Shown here piece after piece: positions 36,804 to 46,502 of a stretch of 64,000 bases of DNA. The notes under the pieces were generated by a model. It did no database searches. It worked only from the letters and a program-made list of their open reading frames with translations, and was not told the DNA's origin. Source of the stretch: Bin5 sp965221145 (GTDB taxonomy: Bacteria; Chloroflexota; Anaerolineae; Caldilineales; Caldilineaceae). The stretch is from contig OZ244877.1 in assembly GCA_965221145.1 (NCBI GenBank), positions 1,488,001-1,552,000 on the forward strand. Reading direction: 5' to 3'. Position 1 is the first letter of the stretch, and every line of letters starts with the position of its first letter. The position numbers and the translations under genes were made by a program.

Positions 36804-38032
36804 TATATACTTTAGTACACAAGCCTCGCTACCCTACATGAGGGCGCGTAATTGACCACGACAGCCAAAACGATCCATAAGACCTATCAGGCACGCGGTT
36901 ACTGCTCGCGATCAGGATATGCACGTATCCGCGAAGTTCTGCGCGCTTGCCGCTGGCTCTACAATCGCTCCTTGGCGCAACGGCGCAACATCTATCGGGC
37001 CTGCGGCAAAAGCATGTCCAGATTCGCACAGATGAAACACCTCACCAGGTTGCGAGCCGCACAGCAGGCATGGCGAGACCTGAGCCTACAGGTGTCTCGC
37101 GGCGTCTTGGTGCGACTCGACCGGGCATTCAGGGCCTTTTTCCGACGCGTAAAGGCGGGCGAAACACCCGGCTTCCCGCGCTTTCAAGGGATGGGGCGTT
37201 ACCAGTGCATTGAACTGGCCGAAGTTTCGCCCGGTATGGTCAAGGGCAACCGGATCAACATTAAGGGGCTTCCCGCGATTCGCATTCGTCCAACTGCCCC
37301 ATTGCCGGACAGCAAGCAACTCAAGGCTTTGCGGCTGGTTATGCACGGACGCACCCTATCCGTCGATCTGGTCTATTCTGAGCAGATCGTGCCGTTAGCA
37401 CATACCGACGAAGCGGTCGGCATCGACATGGGCGTCAACGAACGCATGACGCTCAGTGATGGCTGCACGGTCGAGCGGCGTGTGGTTGACCGCGAACGTG
37501 AACGCAGATTGCAGCGCGCCATCAGTCGGCGCCAGAAGGGCAGCAATGGGAGACGCAAGGCGGTCGCGGCCTTTGCGCGGGAAAAGCGCAGGAACGCTAT
37601 CCGCAACCGCAATGCGTGTCATCGCATAACGACGGATCTGGTGCGCCGATACGGATGTATCGCCATCGAGGGATTGCGTATACGCAACATGACTGGCGCG
37701 GGTGGCGCGCACAAACGTGGATTGAATCGAGAGATGTTGGCGCAGACGTGGGGCATGATCAGACAACAACTGGCGTACAAGGCAGAATGGGCCGGTCGGC
37801 GGTTGGTCGAAGTCAACCCAGCGTATACGTCCCGCATCTGTGCGGAGTGCGGGGAGGTAAACGGGAAGCCTCGCAGGTATCGGGTTTTTGCGTGTTCTGT
37901 CTGTGGTCACGCAGATGACCGGGACGTGAACGCGGCACGGAACATATTGGCGCGTGGGAATATCGCGTCGGTAGCATAACCGCATCTGTACGCGGTGCTG
38001 CCAGAAACGTATACTGTGTACTAAAGTATATA
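36804..38032 (+). mobile_element. TnpB-only element bounded by 17-bp inverted repeats
   Basis: TATATACTTTAGTACAC at 36804-36820 is matched exactly in reverse at 38016-38032. Between them lies a single IS605-type tnpB and no tnpA. Perfect terminal repeats are not usual for IS200/IS605 elements, whose ends carry subterminal hairpins. No clear target duplication is seen. Confidence 0.8.
36852..37979 (+). CDS. tnpB: IS605/IS1341 OrfB-type TnpB nuclease
   Basis: TnpB is an RNA-guided endonuclease ancestral to Cas12. 375 residues, basic N-terminus, RuvC-like Asp in GIDMGVNE, Glu in IEGLRIRNM and Asp in DRDVNAARNIL, with a zinc ribbon (CAEC/CSVC) between. All catalytic residues look intact. Start is a TTG at 36852. 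The region after the stop (CCGCATCTGTACGCGG) could form the 3' end of its guide RNA. No TnpA partner is present, so it moves only in trans or not at all. Confidence 0.92.
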   Translation: MTTTAKTIHKTYQARGYCSRSGYARIREVLRACRWLYNRSLAQRRNIYRACGKSMSRFAQMKHLTRLRAAQQAWRDLSLQVSRGVLVRLDRAFRAFFRRVKAGETPGFPRFQGMGRYQCIELAEVSPGMVKGNRINIKGLPAIRIRPTAPLPDSKQLKALRLVMHGRTLSVDLVYSEQIVPLAHTDEAVGIDMGVNERMTLSDGCTVERRVVDRERERRLQRAISRRQKGSNGRRKAVAAFAREKRRNAIRNRNACHRITTDLVRRYGCIAIEGLRIRNMTGAGGAHKRGLNREMLAQTWGMIRQQLAYKAEWAGRRLVEVNPAYTSRICAECGEVNGKPRRYRVFACSVCGHADDRDVNAARNILARGNIASVA

Positions 38033-38071
38033 ATTCCCATAAGTTCATACATCAAGCAATGGAGGAGTGAC

Positions 38072-38923
<852 letters not shown>

Positions 38924-38989
38924 GGGCCAGACTAGGCACAAATCTGTGCCATGCAGTATCATTGAGATCGAATTCACGAAGATCAGGGA

Positions 38990-39016
38990 GGCAAAGGGTG
39001 GACAACGCCCTTTGCC
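38990..39016 (+). terminator. hairpin before sufU
   Basis: GGCAAAGGG pairs perfectly with CCCTTTGCC around a 9-base loop, followed by TTTCGC. Weak T-tract, so either terminator or regulatory hairpin. Confidence 0.6.
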
Positions 39017-39027
39017 TTTCGCATAGC

Positions 39028-39033
39028 TATAAT
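39028..39033 (+). promoter_or_regulatory. -10 box giving a near-leaderless sufU transcript
   Basis: TATAAT at 39028 with only 10 bases to the sufU ATG at 39044. No consensus -35; the hairpin at 38990-39016 covers that region. Confidence 0.45.
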
Positions 39034-39043
39034 TCTTGCGCTT

Positions 39044-39421
39044 ATGGACCCTTTCCGCGAAGCGATCATCGACCATTACAAGTATCCGCGTCACAAAGGT
39101 CAACTGGATGACGCGAATTTCCATTATCACGATTCGAATCCGTTCTGCGGCGATGAGGTGACGATCCAGGTTAAGGTCGCAGATGACAAGGTTGTGGATG
39201 CCGCGTTCGAAGGCCGGGGATGCGCCATCAGCCAGGCCAGCGCGTCGATGATGATGGAAGAGATCATCGGTATGCCGGTTGCCGAGTTGAAGCGTTGGGG
39301 CAAGGAGGATGTGCTCGATCTGCTCGGAATCGAGATCGGGCCGGTGCGGCTCAAGTGCGCGCTGCTGCCCTTGAAAGCGCTCAAAGCCGGGCTGTACGGT
39401 CTGACGGACTGGCCCGCATAA
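39044..39421 (+). CDS. sufU: SufU/IscU-like Fe-S scaffold or sulfur acceptor
   Basis: 125 residues with the three conserved cysteines and Asp: NPFCGD, GCAISQAS and LKCALLP. SufU normally takes sulfur from SufS and passes it to SufBCD. Here no sufS is in the window, but a rhodanese gene precedes it. Followed closely by the Rieske gene. Confidence 0.94.
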   Translation: MDPFREAIIDHYKYPRHKGQLDDANFHYHDSNPFCGDEVTIQVKVADDKVVDAAFEGRGCAISQASASMMMEEIIGMPVAELKRWGKEDVLDLLGIEIGPVRLKCALLPLKALKAGLYGLTDWPA

Positions 39422-39449
39422 AGCACACGCGCGAAGGTTGTGAGATTCT

Positions 39450-39767
39450 ATGGATGACTTTGTAAGAGTTGCCGCGGTCGAGGAGATCCCCCCGGGTGGG
39501 CGTCTCCTGGTCGAACTGGATGGCGTTCGCATTGCCGTCTTTAATCTGGACGGCGACTACTACGCGATCGAGGATGTCTGCACGCACGACGGCGGCCCGC
39601 TGGTGGAAGGCGAGATCCTGGAGGGATGTCAGGTCGAGTGCCCCCGCCATGGCGCACGCTTCGACATCCGCACCGGCGCGGCGCTCAGCATGCCCGCATT
39701 TGAACCGACTCCCGCCTACGCTGTGCAGGTCGAAGGCGGCGAAATCTACGTGGAACAGCCCTTTTGA
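39450..39767 (+). CDS. Rieske-type ferredoxin
   Basis: 105 residues with one Rieske cluster site, CTHDGG and CPRHGARF, and no membrane anchor. Such small Rieske ferredoxins (NirD/BphF-like) commonly lie in suf clusters, perhaps as electron donors or assembly clients. 13-base gap to sufT. Confidence 0.93.
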   Translation: MDDFVRVAAVEEIPPGGRLLVELDGVRIAVFNLDGDYYAIEDVCTHDGGPLVEGEILEGCQVECPRHGARFDIRTGAALSMPAFEPTPAYAVQVEGGEIYVEQPF

Positions 39768-39780
39768 GGAGAATGAACCG

Positions 39781-40104
39781 ATGACTGACAACACAGTGCC
39801 GACGCCCGACGAGGTCCGCGCCGAGATCAGAACACACGTGAAGGATCCTGAGTTGATGATGAATATCGTCGACCTGGGGCTTGTCTATGACATCGAGGTG
39901 ACCGAGGAAAGCAACATCGACGTTACGATGACCCTGACCAGCCCCGGCTGTCCGGTCGGCCCGCAGATCATCAGCGACGTTCAGCGCACTGCGCACACTG
40001 CCTTCCCCAACGTCAGCGAGGTCAACGTTCACCTGGTGTGGACGCCCTTCTGGAATCCCGACATGATGTCGGAGGATGCCAAGGACGAACTGGGGATTTT
40101 CTGA
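39781..40104 (+). CDS. sufT: SufT/MIP18 (DUF59) Fe-S maturation protein
   Basis: 107 residues from an ATG with GAGGAGA upstream. DUF59 features: DPELMMNIVDLGLVYDIEV, TLTSPGCPVG (conserved Cys) and a C-terminal VHLVWTPFWNPDMMS. It helps target clusters to clients. A terminator follows. Its last ~115 bases are duplicated, decayed, at 45053-45170. Confidence 0.94.
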   Translation: MTDNTVPTPDEVRAEIRTHVKDPELMMNIVDLGLVYDIEVTEESNIDVTMTLTSPGCPVGPQIISDVQRTAHTAFPNVSEVNVHLVWTPFWNPDMMSEDAKDELGIF

Positions 40105-40143
40105 ACGGTGGAAGGGTACGCCCCCTCTATAACGTGACAGACG

Positions 40144-40178
40144 GCAGGCTGCTCATGGAGGGCTGCCTGCTTTCTTTT
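40144..40178 (+). terminator. Rho-independent terminator of the suf operon
   Basis: GCAGGC and GCCTGC flank a 15-base loop and are followed by TTTCTTTT, just after sufT. Confidence 0.75.
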
Positions 40179-40370
40179 CGTCACTCCTTGAAAGGGATGG
40201 TTCCGCAAAGGACAAGGGTTCTCCGTTTTTTCTACAGAGAATTCCAAAACAAACCGTAGAAAGATAGAAAATGCAGGAGGAAATGTTTTCAAGAGCCGTT
40301 CCAGTCTTGAAGTCTACAAATGGACTGGATTATCCCTTATTCACAAGATTCCTTGAAGGAGGAGTTGAAC

Positions 40371-40628
40371 ATGACAGGATGTAATCGCGCAAGGTACAGT
40401 TATGCGGAAAACAAAGTAGACTTTACCTTATTTGTGGACGAAAACCTTGTCACCAGAGGCGAAGCAAGGGGTGTTCGGGGCAGAAAAAGGACGTTTCATG
40501 TGCAAAATCCTGAAACGAAAGGATGGATTAAATTTAAACAGATGGAACTCGCCAAGGATTGGGCCATAGATTTTTACGACGACCATCCAGGTAGTCGCAG
40601 TAGTACGCCCGGATTCTTGTCTTTGTAG
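40371..40628 (+). CDS. small hypothetical protein
   Basis: 85 residues from an ATG with GGAGGAG 6 bases upstream. Mixed charged sequence (DFTLFVDENLVTRGEARGVR) with no known domain. Base composition is lower in GC than the suf genes, as in the rest of the 40.2-45 kb island. Function unknown. Confidence 0.5.
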   Translation: MTGCNRARYSYAENKVDFTLFVDENLVTRGEARGVRGRKRTFHVQNPETKGWIKFKQMELAKDWAIDFYDDHPGSRSSTPGFLSL

Positions 40629-40660
40629 AAAACACCGATATGAGCGCACATTAGTATGAC

Positions 40661-40753
40661 TAAGTAACTGTCCGCAAACAACGTAGCGATTTCAATCAAG
40701 CTTGGACTGGTCTGTCGAACGAAACCGTTAAGTTAAGAACGGACAGTTACTAA
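40661..40753. repeat. 93-base element with 14-bp inverted ends
   Basis: TAAGTAACTGTCCG at 40661 and CGGACAGTTACTAA at 40740 are inverted with one mismatch. It may be a short MITE or a long-loop hairpin, just before the AAA ATPase gene. No clear target duplication. Confidence 0.55.
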
Positions 40754-41859
40754 ATGCGTGGTTCCTGAAGAAAGGGTAAGGGTGAGCGTCATGTCTAACG
40801 TGAAAGTATTCTTAGAGGAAGTTCATATCAAACATCTTCTGAGCTTGCGCGATGTTGTGCTTCCGCTAAAGCAATTGACCGTTCTAGTCGGTCCTAATGC
40901 AAGTGGGAAATCGAATGTTTTGAATGCATTAAGCCTTCTTAATGGGATGATGACAATTGGAAGCCTTCCTCCAATTGAAGTCGTCCAGGATTCGCTTTGG
41001 GCTGGCGAAGACAACAACATCTATTATCAATTGCAGACTAAGGTGAATGAGACTCCGACTGTCTATGAGTTGGGGCTTAGAGTCGATGCAGACAGTCGGT
41101 TTGTCACCGAAAATCTGTCGGTTAAGAATGTAGAGGTCATATCAGTTCAGAATGGCGAAGGCGTGGTTTGAGACGAAGACGGAAGGAACAAAACTTCATA
41201 TAGGTCCAATAAACTTGCCGTGAAGTCCGCAGGCGATTACGGGAACAAACCTATCACAAATCTTTTGACAAAGTTTATAACGGGTTGGGAGTTCTATGAC
41301 TTTCGACCAGAATATATGCGACGGGGTCTTTCTAAATCAGAGACAATTATTTGGGATGAATTCACAGAGTCCCACGAATCCATTAAGCTTGATATTCGTG
41401 GTACGACATTATCGGCACTACTCTTAAATTGGCATAAGAATAACCGGGAGCGTTTCGAAAGCGTCAGTGAATCTCTCGCTGACAGTACGAATATCCGCAT
41501 AGACCATAGTGTTTAGGACTTTCGCTAAATTGGCTGAAAAGCCGGGATAGTCGGGTTGCGAAGTTGGGTTCGCAGATAATCGCTGAATAAGTCAGTGCGA
41601 ACGCGATAGATGGTTTTGTTGAGCAAGGTAGCTTGGAACTTCAGGGAAAGCCAAGCATGGTAACAACAAGCGAGGTGATTGCGCTGAGAGCGAGCTTTGC
41701 GACATTGGCATTTGGCAGTGCCCGTCAGTTGCTTCAGTTCTCTGTGAAATTCTTCGACCTGCCAGCGCAACTCGTTCGCTTTTTGAGCGACTTGCGTGAT
41801 CACAGTCTCATCCAGATCATTGGTAATGACCCAGTCAACGTCGCCGTTTGTGGCAACTA

Positions 41860-43085
41860 GTAGTTCAGCAATCTTCTATTGTCGGATAAAGACGTTTGAG
41901 CTTGATGCGAGCGTCAGCCGTAGTGAAACGCCAGTTGACGGTAGTTGCCGAGGCATTGCGGCGTTTTTGCCAAGCATCGACTTGCTGCATCAAGGTGGCT
42001 TGGTCCGGGATGCGAGCTTTCAAGCATTGCCGATGCAGGACACTGAGTTCGATTTCAGCCATATTGAGCCAACTGCCATGTTTGGGGGTGTAATGGATTT
42101 CCAGTTTGGCGGCCAGACGGCGGGCTTCGGCTGCCGGGAACGCTTGATACAGAGAAGCGAGTTTGTGTGTGTTCAAATTGTCCATCACCAGGACGATCTT
42201 GTCTGCCTGCGGAAAGTGGATGTCGACCAGGTCACGCATGCAGTGGGCAAAGTCAACCCTGGTGCGGCGCGCTGTCACCTTGACATGACGCCAGGCTTGC
42301 AGAGGCGCGAAGCAGAGAAAGAGGTTGCCGGTGCCGTTGCGTTCATATTCGTAGTCATATTTGGCCACAGCGCCCGGTCGGGGTGGCAGGGGCAGACGGG
42401 TCTCTTTCGTCAACTGTTTGCTGCCTTCATCAAAACAGACCAAAGGTCGCTTGGGATCCTGCGCCCGATGATAGACCTCAAGCGTATCTTCCATGGCACA
42501 GACGAACTCGGCATTCGCCGTCGCCGGAATACACCACTCATCTTTCAGCCAGGGCTTGAGTTCGTTTTTTTTAGCGTCGTCCGCACCGTTTCGCGCGAAA
42601 TACGCTCGACCACCTCTAATTCGACCAGCTTATCGGCCAGCATCTGCAGCGTCCATTGCTCCTGTCCATCAGGCGCAGCGCTACACGCTAACTGCACCAA
42701 GCGGGCTTCGCCGGCGCCATCCAATACGCAGGCGCGCTTCCGTTGCGGTCGCATGTGGATGAGCGCAGCTTCAATCCCGGCTGTGACACAGCGCGCCCGA
42801 ATTCGCTCTACGGTGCGCGCGTGCGCACCTAAGGCCTTGGCAATCTCGGCATCAGTCCAGCCACCTCCGGCTTGCTCTTCATCGGCCATCAGCAGAATGC
42901 GTGCCCGTCTCAAGCGCCGCGCCGACCCGGCGCCTGTGTTCACCTGTGCATCCAGTTGCGTGCGTTCTTCCTCTGTCAAGCGCACCCGATATCGTTTCGC
43001 TGGCATCTTTCCTCTCCTCGTGTCTACGTTTCTGGAGAGTGTGCCACAGTTCACTCTGTCCGACAAATCTTGTCTGTTACACTAC
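41860..43085 (-). mobile_element. IS630-family insertion within the outer IS
   Basis: 1226 bp flanked by TA duplications at 41858-41859 and 43086-43087. Its ends start GTAGT and share TTGTCGGA inward, so the inverted repeats are imperfect. Removal restores the outer transposase frame exactly. Confidence 0.87.
41865..43006 (-). CDS. IS630-family transposase, two frames joined by -1 frameshift
   Basis: Frame A (43006-42545) has the HTH (ARTVERIRARCVTAGIEAAL) and ends ...TTLKKTNSSPG. Frame B (to 41865) has the DDE core: VCFDEGSK, VMDNLNTH and SWLNMAEIE. The switch occurs at eight consecutive A (on the minus strand), after which -1 slippage gives LKKNELKPWLKDEW, the expected continuation. IS630 elements use such programmed frameshifts. 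The ATG at 43006 has GGAGAGG upstream. It looks intact. Confidence 0.85.
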
Positions 43086-44262
43086 TAGCTTGAACAATTT
43101 CACTTTGAACGGCACTTTCTTGAGCTTGACAATCATGCCATGCTGAAGCCGTTCGTCGCTCCAATCGATCTCATCGAGATGAATGTAGCCATCTTCTTTG
43201 CTCAAACTGACCAAGCGGTTGGCTTTGAGTGTGGTGTAGAAGGTCAATCCCAGACGGTCAACCAGCTTCAAGTTCTGCCAGGAGCCATACCAACTATCAA
43301 ACAGCACGGTCTTGGCCTGAACCTGTTTGTCACTGACGGCTCGCAGCAGCATCTCTTGAAAATGGTCGTTCTTTGTCTTCCCATCTGCTTGCTTGGCGTA
43401 GATGCGAAAATCAAGCGGATAATGCTCGCCCTCTTCACCACTGGTGTGAACCAGATTGACCACACCGATGCCGCGCACCAGACCCCCTTCAGCGCCACTG
43501 TATTGCAGTTTTACCATGTCAATTGACCGTGAATAGCGTTTGTCTTGTACACTGTCGTCAATGATCAGGTAAGCGTCCGGACTGTCGTCGATCAGTCCTT
43601 CTACCAGTTCCCATAGATGCCTGGCTGTGTGCCGCTCTCTCTTCAGGTAATTGCTGACCACATCGTGGCTCGTGCCTTCCAGATGTTCAGCCAAGTTGCT
43701 ACAGGTGTAGTTGATCGGTGTGCTGACAAGGTATTCGACATACTTCTGTTTTGTTATCATGTCTCAAGTGTACAGCCTCTTGACCTCCCAGCGAAAGTCC
43801 TAGTGTTATTAACGGAGATGACCACATATGCCTTTTGGAAGGCTATGAGAATCCGATACCTTTGCAGGGCGCATCTGATGGTACGTTGCGTCTCGTTGCT
43901 TATTACATCTTGCTGAACCAGCCAGAATTGCCTCCGCTGATCGCCATTGAAGAGCCGGAGAGAAACCTCCATCCCGGCGCCTTGGCGGAAATTGCAGACG
44001 TGCTTGAACGAATCGCCGAACAGTCCCAGGTGATAATCACGACCCACAGTTCTCAACTATTGGGTGCGTTCAAGTCAGAGCGCTTGTCTGACTCGCTTGG
44101 CGTCTTACTCCTGTGCAATCGTCCCGGAATCGGTACAGAGGTATTCAACCTTGAGGATATCCTTCATGACCGAGAAGCGCTGGAAGGCTGGATTGCGGAT
44201 TTCGGCATTGGAAGTGGCATTTTCGATAGTGAGCTTCTCCAAGACCTGATGGAGGAGCCAGC

Positions 44263-45003
44263 GTGCCAAGCATAAGGATCTGGACTCTGGAGTCAGACTA
44301 TGATGCCAAAGCCGTCAAGTGTCTGGCGGACAAGCTGGTGAGACATCTGCAGCTTGATCCCTTATCAGTCCGCTGGGTTGGTAAGAATGCGTTTAGAGCT
44401 ATCAACAGGAGAAGAGGCTCAAAAAGGAACGGGCTAAAGTCTGCCGTTATAAACTATCTGAAGTAAGATGACTGCGTGATAATCGTCATCGATAACGACG
44501 GACCAATGTCAGGCCACCAGCGGCGTCAAGAACCTAATTCTTTTTTCAATCAGGTATCTCAGGTTGTCAAGGACAGCAGTCTACGTGGCAAAATCCATTT
44601 TGCCCCAGCGGTTCAGGAACTTGAATCCTGGCTGCTGATCGATTGCTTGGGGATTTCCTGTTTCTTCGCCAGCAAACGCCGGCAGTACAGAGAAGACTGC
44701 CGCGATAAGGTCTTGTCAGATCGTCTCCTGTCACCTTTGGTCAGGAACTATCAGAAGGGCGACACTCAAAACATTGTCGAAGCGGTAGAAGGCGGCAGAG
44801 GCGCCAAAGAGTTCTTAATTGTCTTCTCTGAAAAGATCCTGCTAGGACTCAATCCAAATATGCGGGAAAGGAACCTTAAGAGGGAGCGGTATCGCGAAGG
44901 GATGTCTCCAGAAATCGCTGAGCCTGTGGTCATCAACCAGAAAACACTGCAACGCAACAAATCTCTTCGTCATCTGGGAAGCCTGTTGGCACAATTCAGA
45001 TGA
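44263..45003 (+). pseudogene. TOPRIM/DUF4276-like nuclease, nonsense-disrupted
   Basis: A GTG at 44263 starts IRIWTLESDYDAKAVKCLADK. A TAA at 44464 breaks the frame in NYLK*DDCVIIVIDNDGP, after which the same frame continues to 45003. DDCVIIVIDNDGP and VQELESWLLID look like the acidic TOPRIM core and the E-x-WLL motif of DUF4276/DUF4435-type nucleases (inference). Together with the ATPase it forms an OLD- or PARIS-like two-gene layout, now dead. Confidence 0.7.
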
Positions 45004-45052
45004 GCGGTCATACTAGGTACAACTGCACGCTACGTTGCCCGCTAAAGCTGGA

Positions 45053-45170
45053 AGTCAGCGCACCGCGCCCACCGCCTTCTCCAACGTCAACGTGCATCTC
45101 GTGCGGTCGCCCTTCTGGATTCGCGACGTGTTGTCGGAGGATGCTTAGGACGAACTGGGCACTTTCTGAG
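45053..45170 (+). pseudogene. decayed duplicate of the sufT 3' end
   Basis: Matches the last ~120 bases of sufT with about 85% identity, a 9-base deletion and an internal TAG (GATGCTTAGGAC for GATGCCAAGGAC). It shares PFW and SEDA...DELG in translation. It marks the right edge of the 40.1-45.05 kb island. Confidence 0.85.
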
Positions 45171-45338
45171 TGGACCGGGCCACGTCCCCGAATCCGTTTT
45201 GTCTGAACTGAAGTCAGCCTGCTCAGAGCCTGCCCTATGCGGAGGCGTCCTGCCTTCATTCGTTTCCATCCATGGGGTTCTGGCCAGAATCGAGGCCATC
45301 AGGCTCCAGAGTGTGCCTGTTGTGACCGGTCCCGATCT

Positions 45339-46499
45339 CTATTTGGGTTGGCTCCCTCGCGCCTCTCTGAGCTTCCCAAGGATCCCTTCGTACTTGACTG
45401 CAAGGTCGTCGCCGCCCATCTCCCGCGCCAGCCGTAGCGCCTCTTCAAGGTCCGCTATCGCCTCGTCCAATAGTCCAACTCTTGTTCTGGCCAGGCTCCG
45501 CAGGTAATGGGCCCCAATGTTTTGGGGTTGCAGGCGAATAGCTTCGGCAAAATCGCCGATCGATTCCGCCCAGTGCTCCAGCTCCACCTTCACCCTTCCC
45601 CGCTCCAGATAGGCTTCCGCGTTATCCGGCTGCAGTCGAACTGCCTGGTCAAAGTCAACACCTGCCTCCTCATGGCGACCAAGATCTCTCTTAATTGCCC
45701 CACGCATAAAGTAGGCGTCGGCGCGTGACGGCTGCATTCGGAGTGCATGATCGAGATCGACAATTGCCTCTTCGAGTTGACCATGGTCGGCTCGCGCCAC
45801 GCCTCTGTTTACCAGAGTCTCAACCCTTTCAGGCTGGTAAAGAAGTGCCTGATCGTAGTCAGCAATCGCGCTCTCTGGTTCTCCCCGGTCGAGTCGAATG
45901 TTTCCCCGGGTATTGTATGCATGGCCGTAGTCCGGTTTGAGGCGGATCGCTTGGTCAATGTCAGCCAGAGCTCCTTCAATATTGCCTAGGCTTTTCCTTA
46001 ACGCTCCCCTGTTGAAAAGAGCGTAGGCGCTGTCAGGCTGCATACGAACCGCCTGTTCAAGATCGACCAGGGCTGATTTGTCCAGTCCCAAGCGGTGTTT
46101 TGATACGCCTCTGTTGACATAGGTTTCGAAGCTTTCCGGCTCAAAGTGGAGCGCGCGGCCGTAATCCGCGATCGCTTCTTCAAACATCCCCAAGTTGTCC
46201 TTAATGACAGCCCGCATCGTATAGGCATCGGCATTCTCAGGTTCCAGTTCGATTGCTTTGTCGAATTCAACTACCGCTTCCTCAAACTCACCGAGAGTGT
46301 ATTTCTTCAACCCTAATATTTCGTGCGGATTCTCAATCTGCCCAGTCTCACCCGTTTGGCGGTCTTGGGTCGAAGCGTTTCCCTGCAATTGGGAAGGCCT
46401 TCTATCTTTCCTGCCCCTGGCGGATTGCCCCTCCCCGCTGCGGCCAAAACTCGCTAATGAGGCAATTGCTCGTCGGACGGCTTCAATGAGTTTCTGCAC
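45339..46499 (-). CDS. tetratricopeptide-repeat protein
   Basis: 386 residues, about nine TPR units of 34 residues each such as YGHAYNTRGNIRLDRGEPESAIADYDQALLYQ. The first ~55 residues are basic and unstructured. GTG start at 46499, with GGGGGGAAAC just upstream. No catalytic domain, so a scaffold. Last gene of the 45.3-50.0 kb minus-strand cluster. Confidence 0.82.
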   Translation of the reverse strand: MQKLIEAVRRAIASLASFGRSGEGQSARGRKDRRPSQLQGNASTQDRQTGETGQIENPHEILGLKKYTLGEFEEAVVEFDKAIELEPENADAYTMRAVIKDNLGMFEEAIADYGRALHFEPESFETYVNRGVSKHRLGLDKSALVDLEQAVRMQPDSAYALFNRGALRKSLGNIEGALADIDQAIRLKPDYGHAYNTRGNIRLDRGEPESAIADYDQALLYQPERVETLVNRGVARADHGQLEEAIVDLDHALRMQPSRADAYFMRGAIKRDLGRHEEAGVDFDQAVRLQPDNAEAYLERGRVKVELEHWAESIGDFAEAIRLQPQNIGAHYLRSLARTRVGLLDEAIADLEEALRLAREMGGDDLAVKYEGILGKLREARGSQPK

Positions 46500-46502
46500 G
46501 TT

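Larger units (their letters stand above)
41525..43760 (-). pseudogene. IS701/IS4-like DDE transposase, split by IS630
   Basis: Two parts. 43760-43086 (N-terminal) has IIDDSVQDKRYS and FDSWYGS as probable Asp positions. 41857-41525 (C-terminal) has RWQVEEFHRELKQLTG with the catalytic Glu. Removing 41860-43085 joins KLFKL to VATNGDVDWVITND, giving ~336 residues. Exact family (IS701 versus IS4) is uncertain. Not functional as split. Confidence 0.82.
41514..43802 (-). mobile_element. IS701/IS4-like insertion in the ATPase gene
   Basis: Ends TAGGACTTTCGCT (41514-41526) and its complement (43790-43802), flanked by the 5-bp repeat GTGTT at 41509-41513 and 43803-43807. After removing the nested element, it is about 1.06 kb with one transposase gene. 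Confidence 0.87.
40791..44275 (+). pseudogene. AAA ATPase of a nuclease cassette, broken by stop and insertion
   Basis: Removing the insertion 41514-43802 and one GTGTT duplicate rejoins a ~396-residue OLD-like ATPase. N-terminus: FLEEVHIKHLLSLRD, Walker A GPNASGKSN. C-terminus: signature GASDGTLRLVAYYI, Walker B LIAIEEPERNLHP, and VIITTHSSQLLGAF. A TGA at 41169 interrupts the frame in ...GEGVV*DEDGRNK. The ancestral codon was probably TGG. Its stop overlaps the next gene's GTG by 13 bases. Compare the intact ATPase at 56928. Confidence 0.87.

Noticed and set aside
36852..37979. Cas12 nuclease
   Set aside because: 375 residues with the compact IS605 OrfB layout and no array; it is TnpB.
40105..45052. 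Prophage or integrative element with its own integrase
   Set aside because: Only IS transposases are present; no integrase, structural or conjugation gene is seen.
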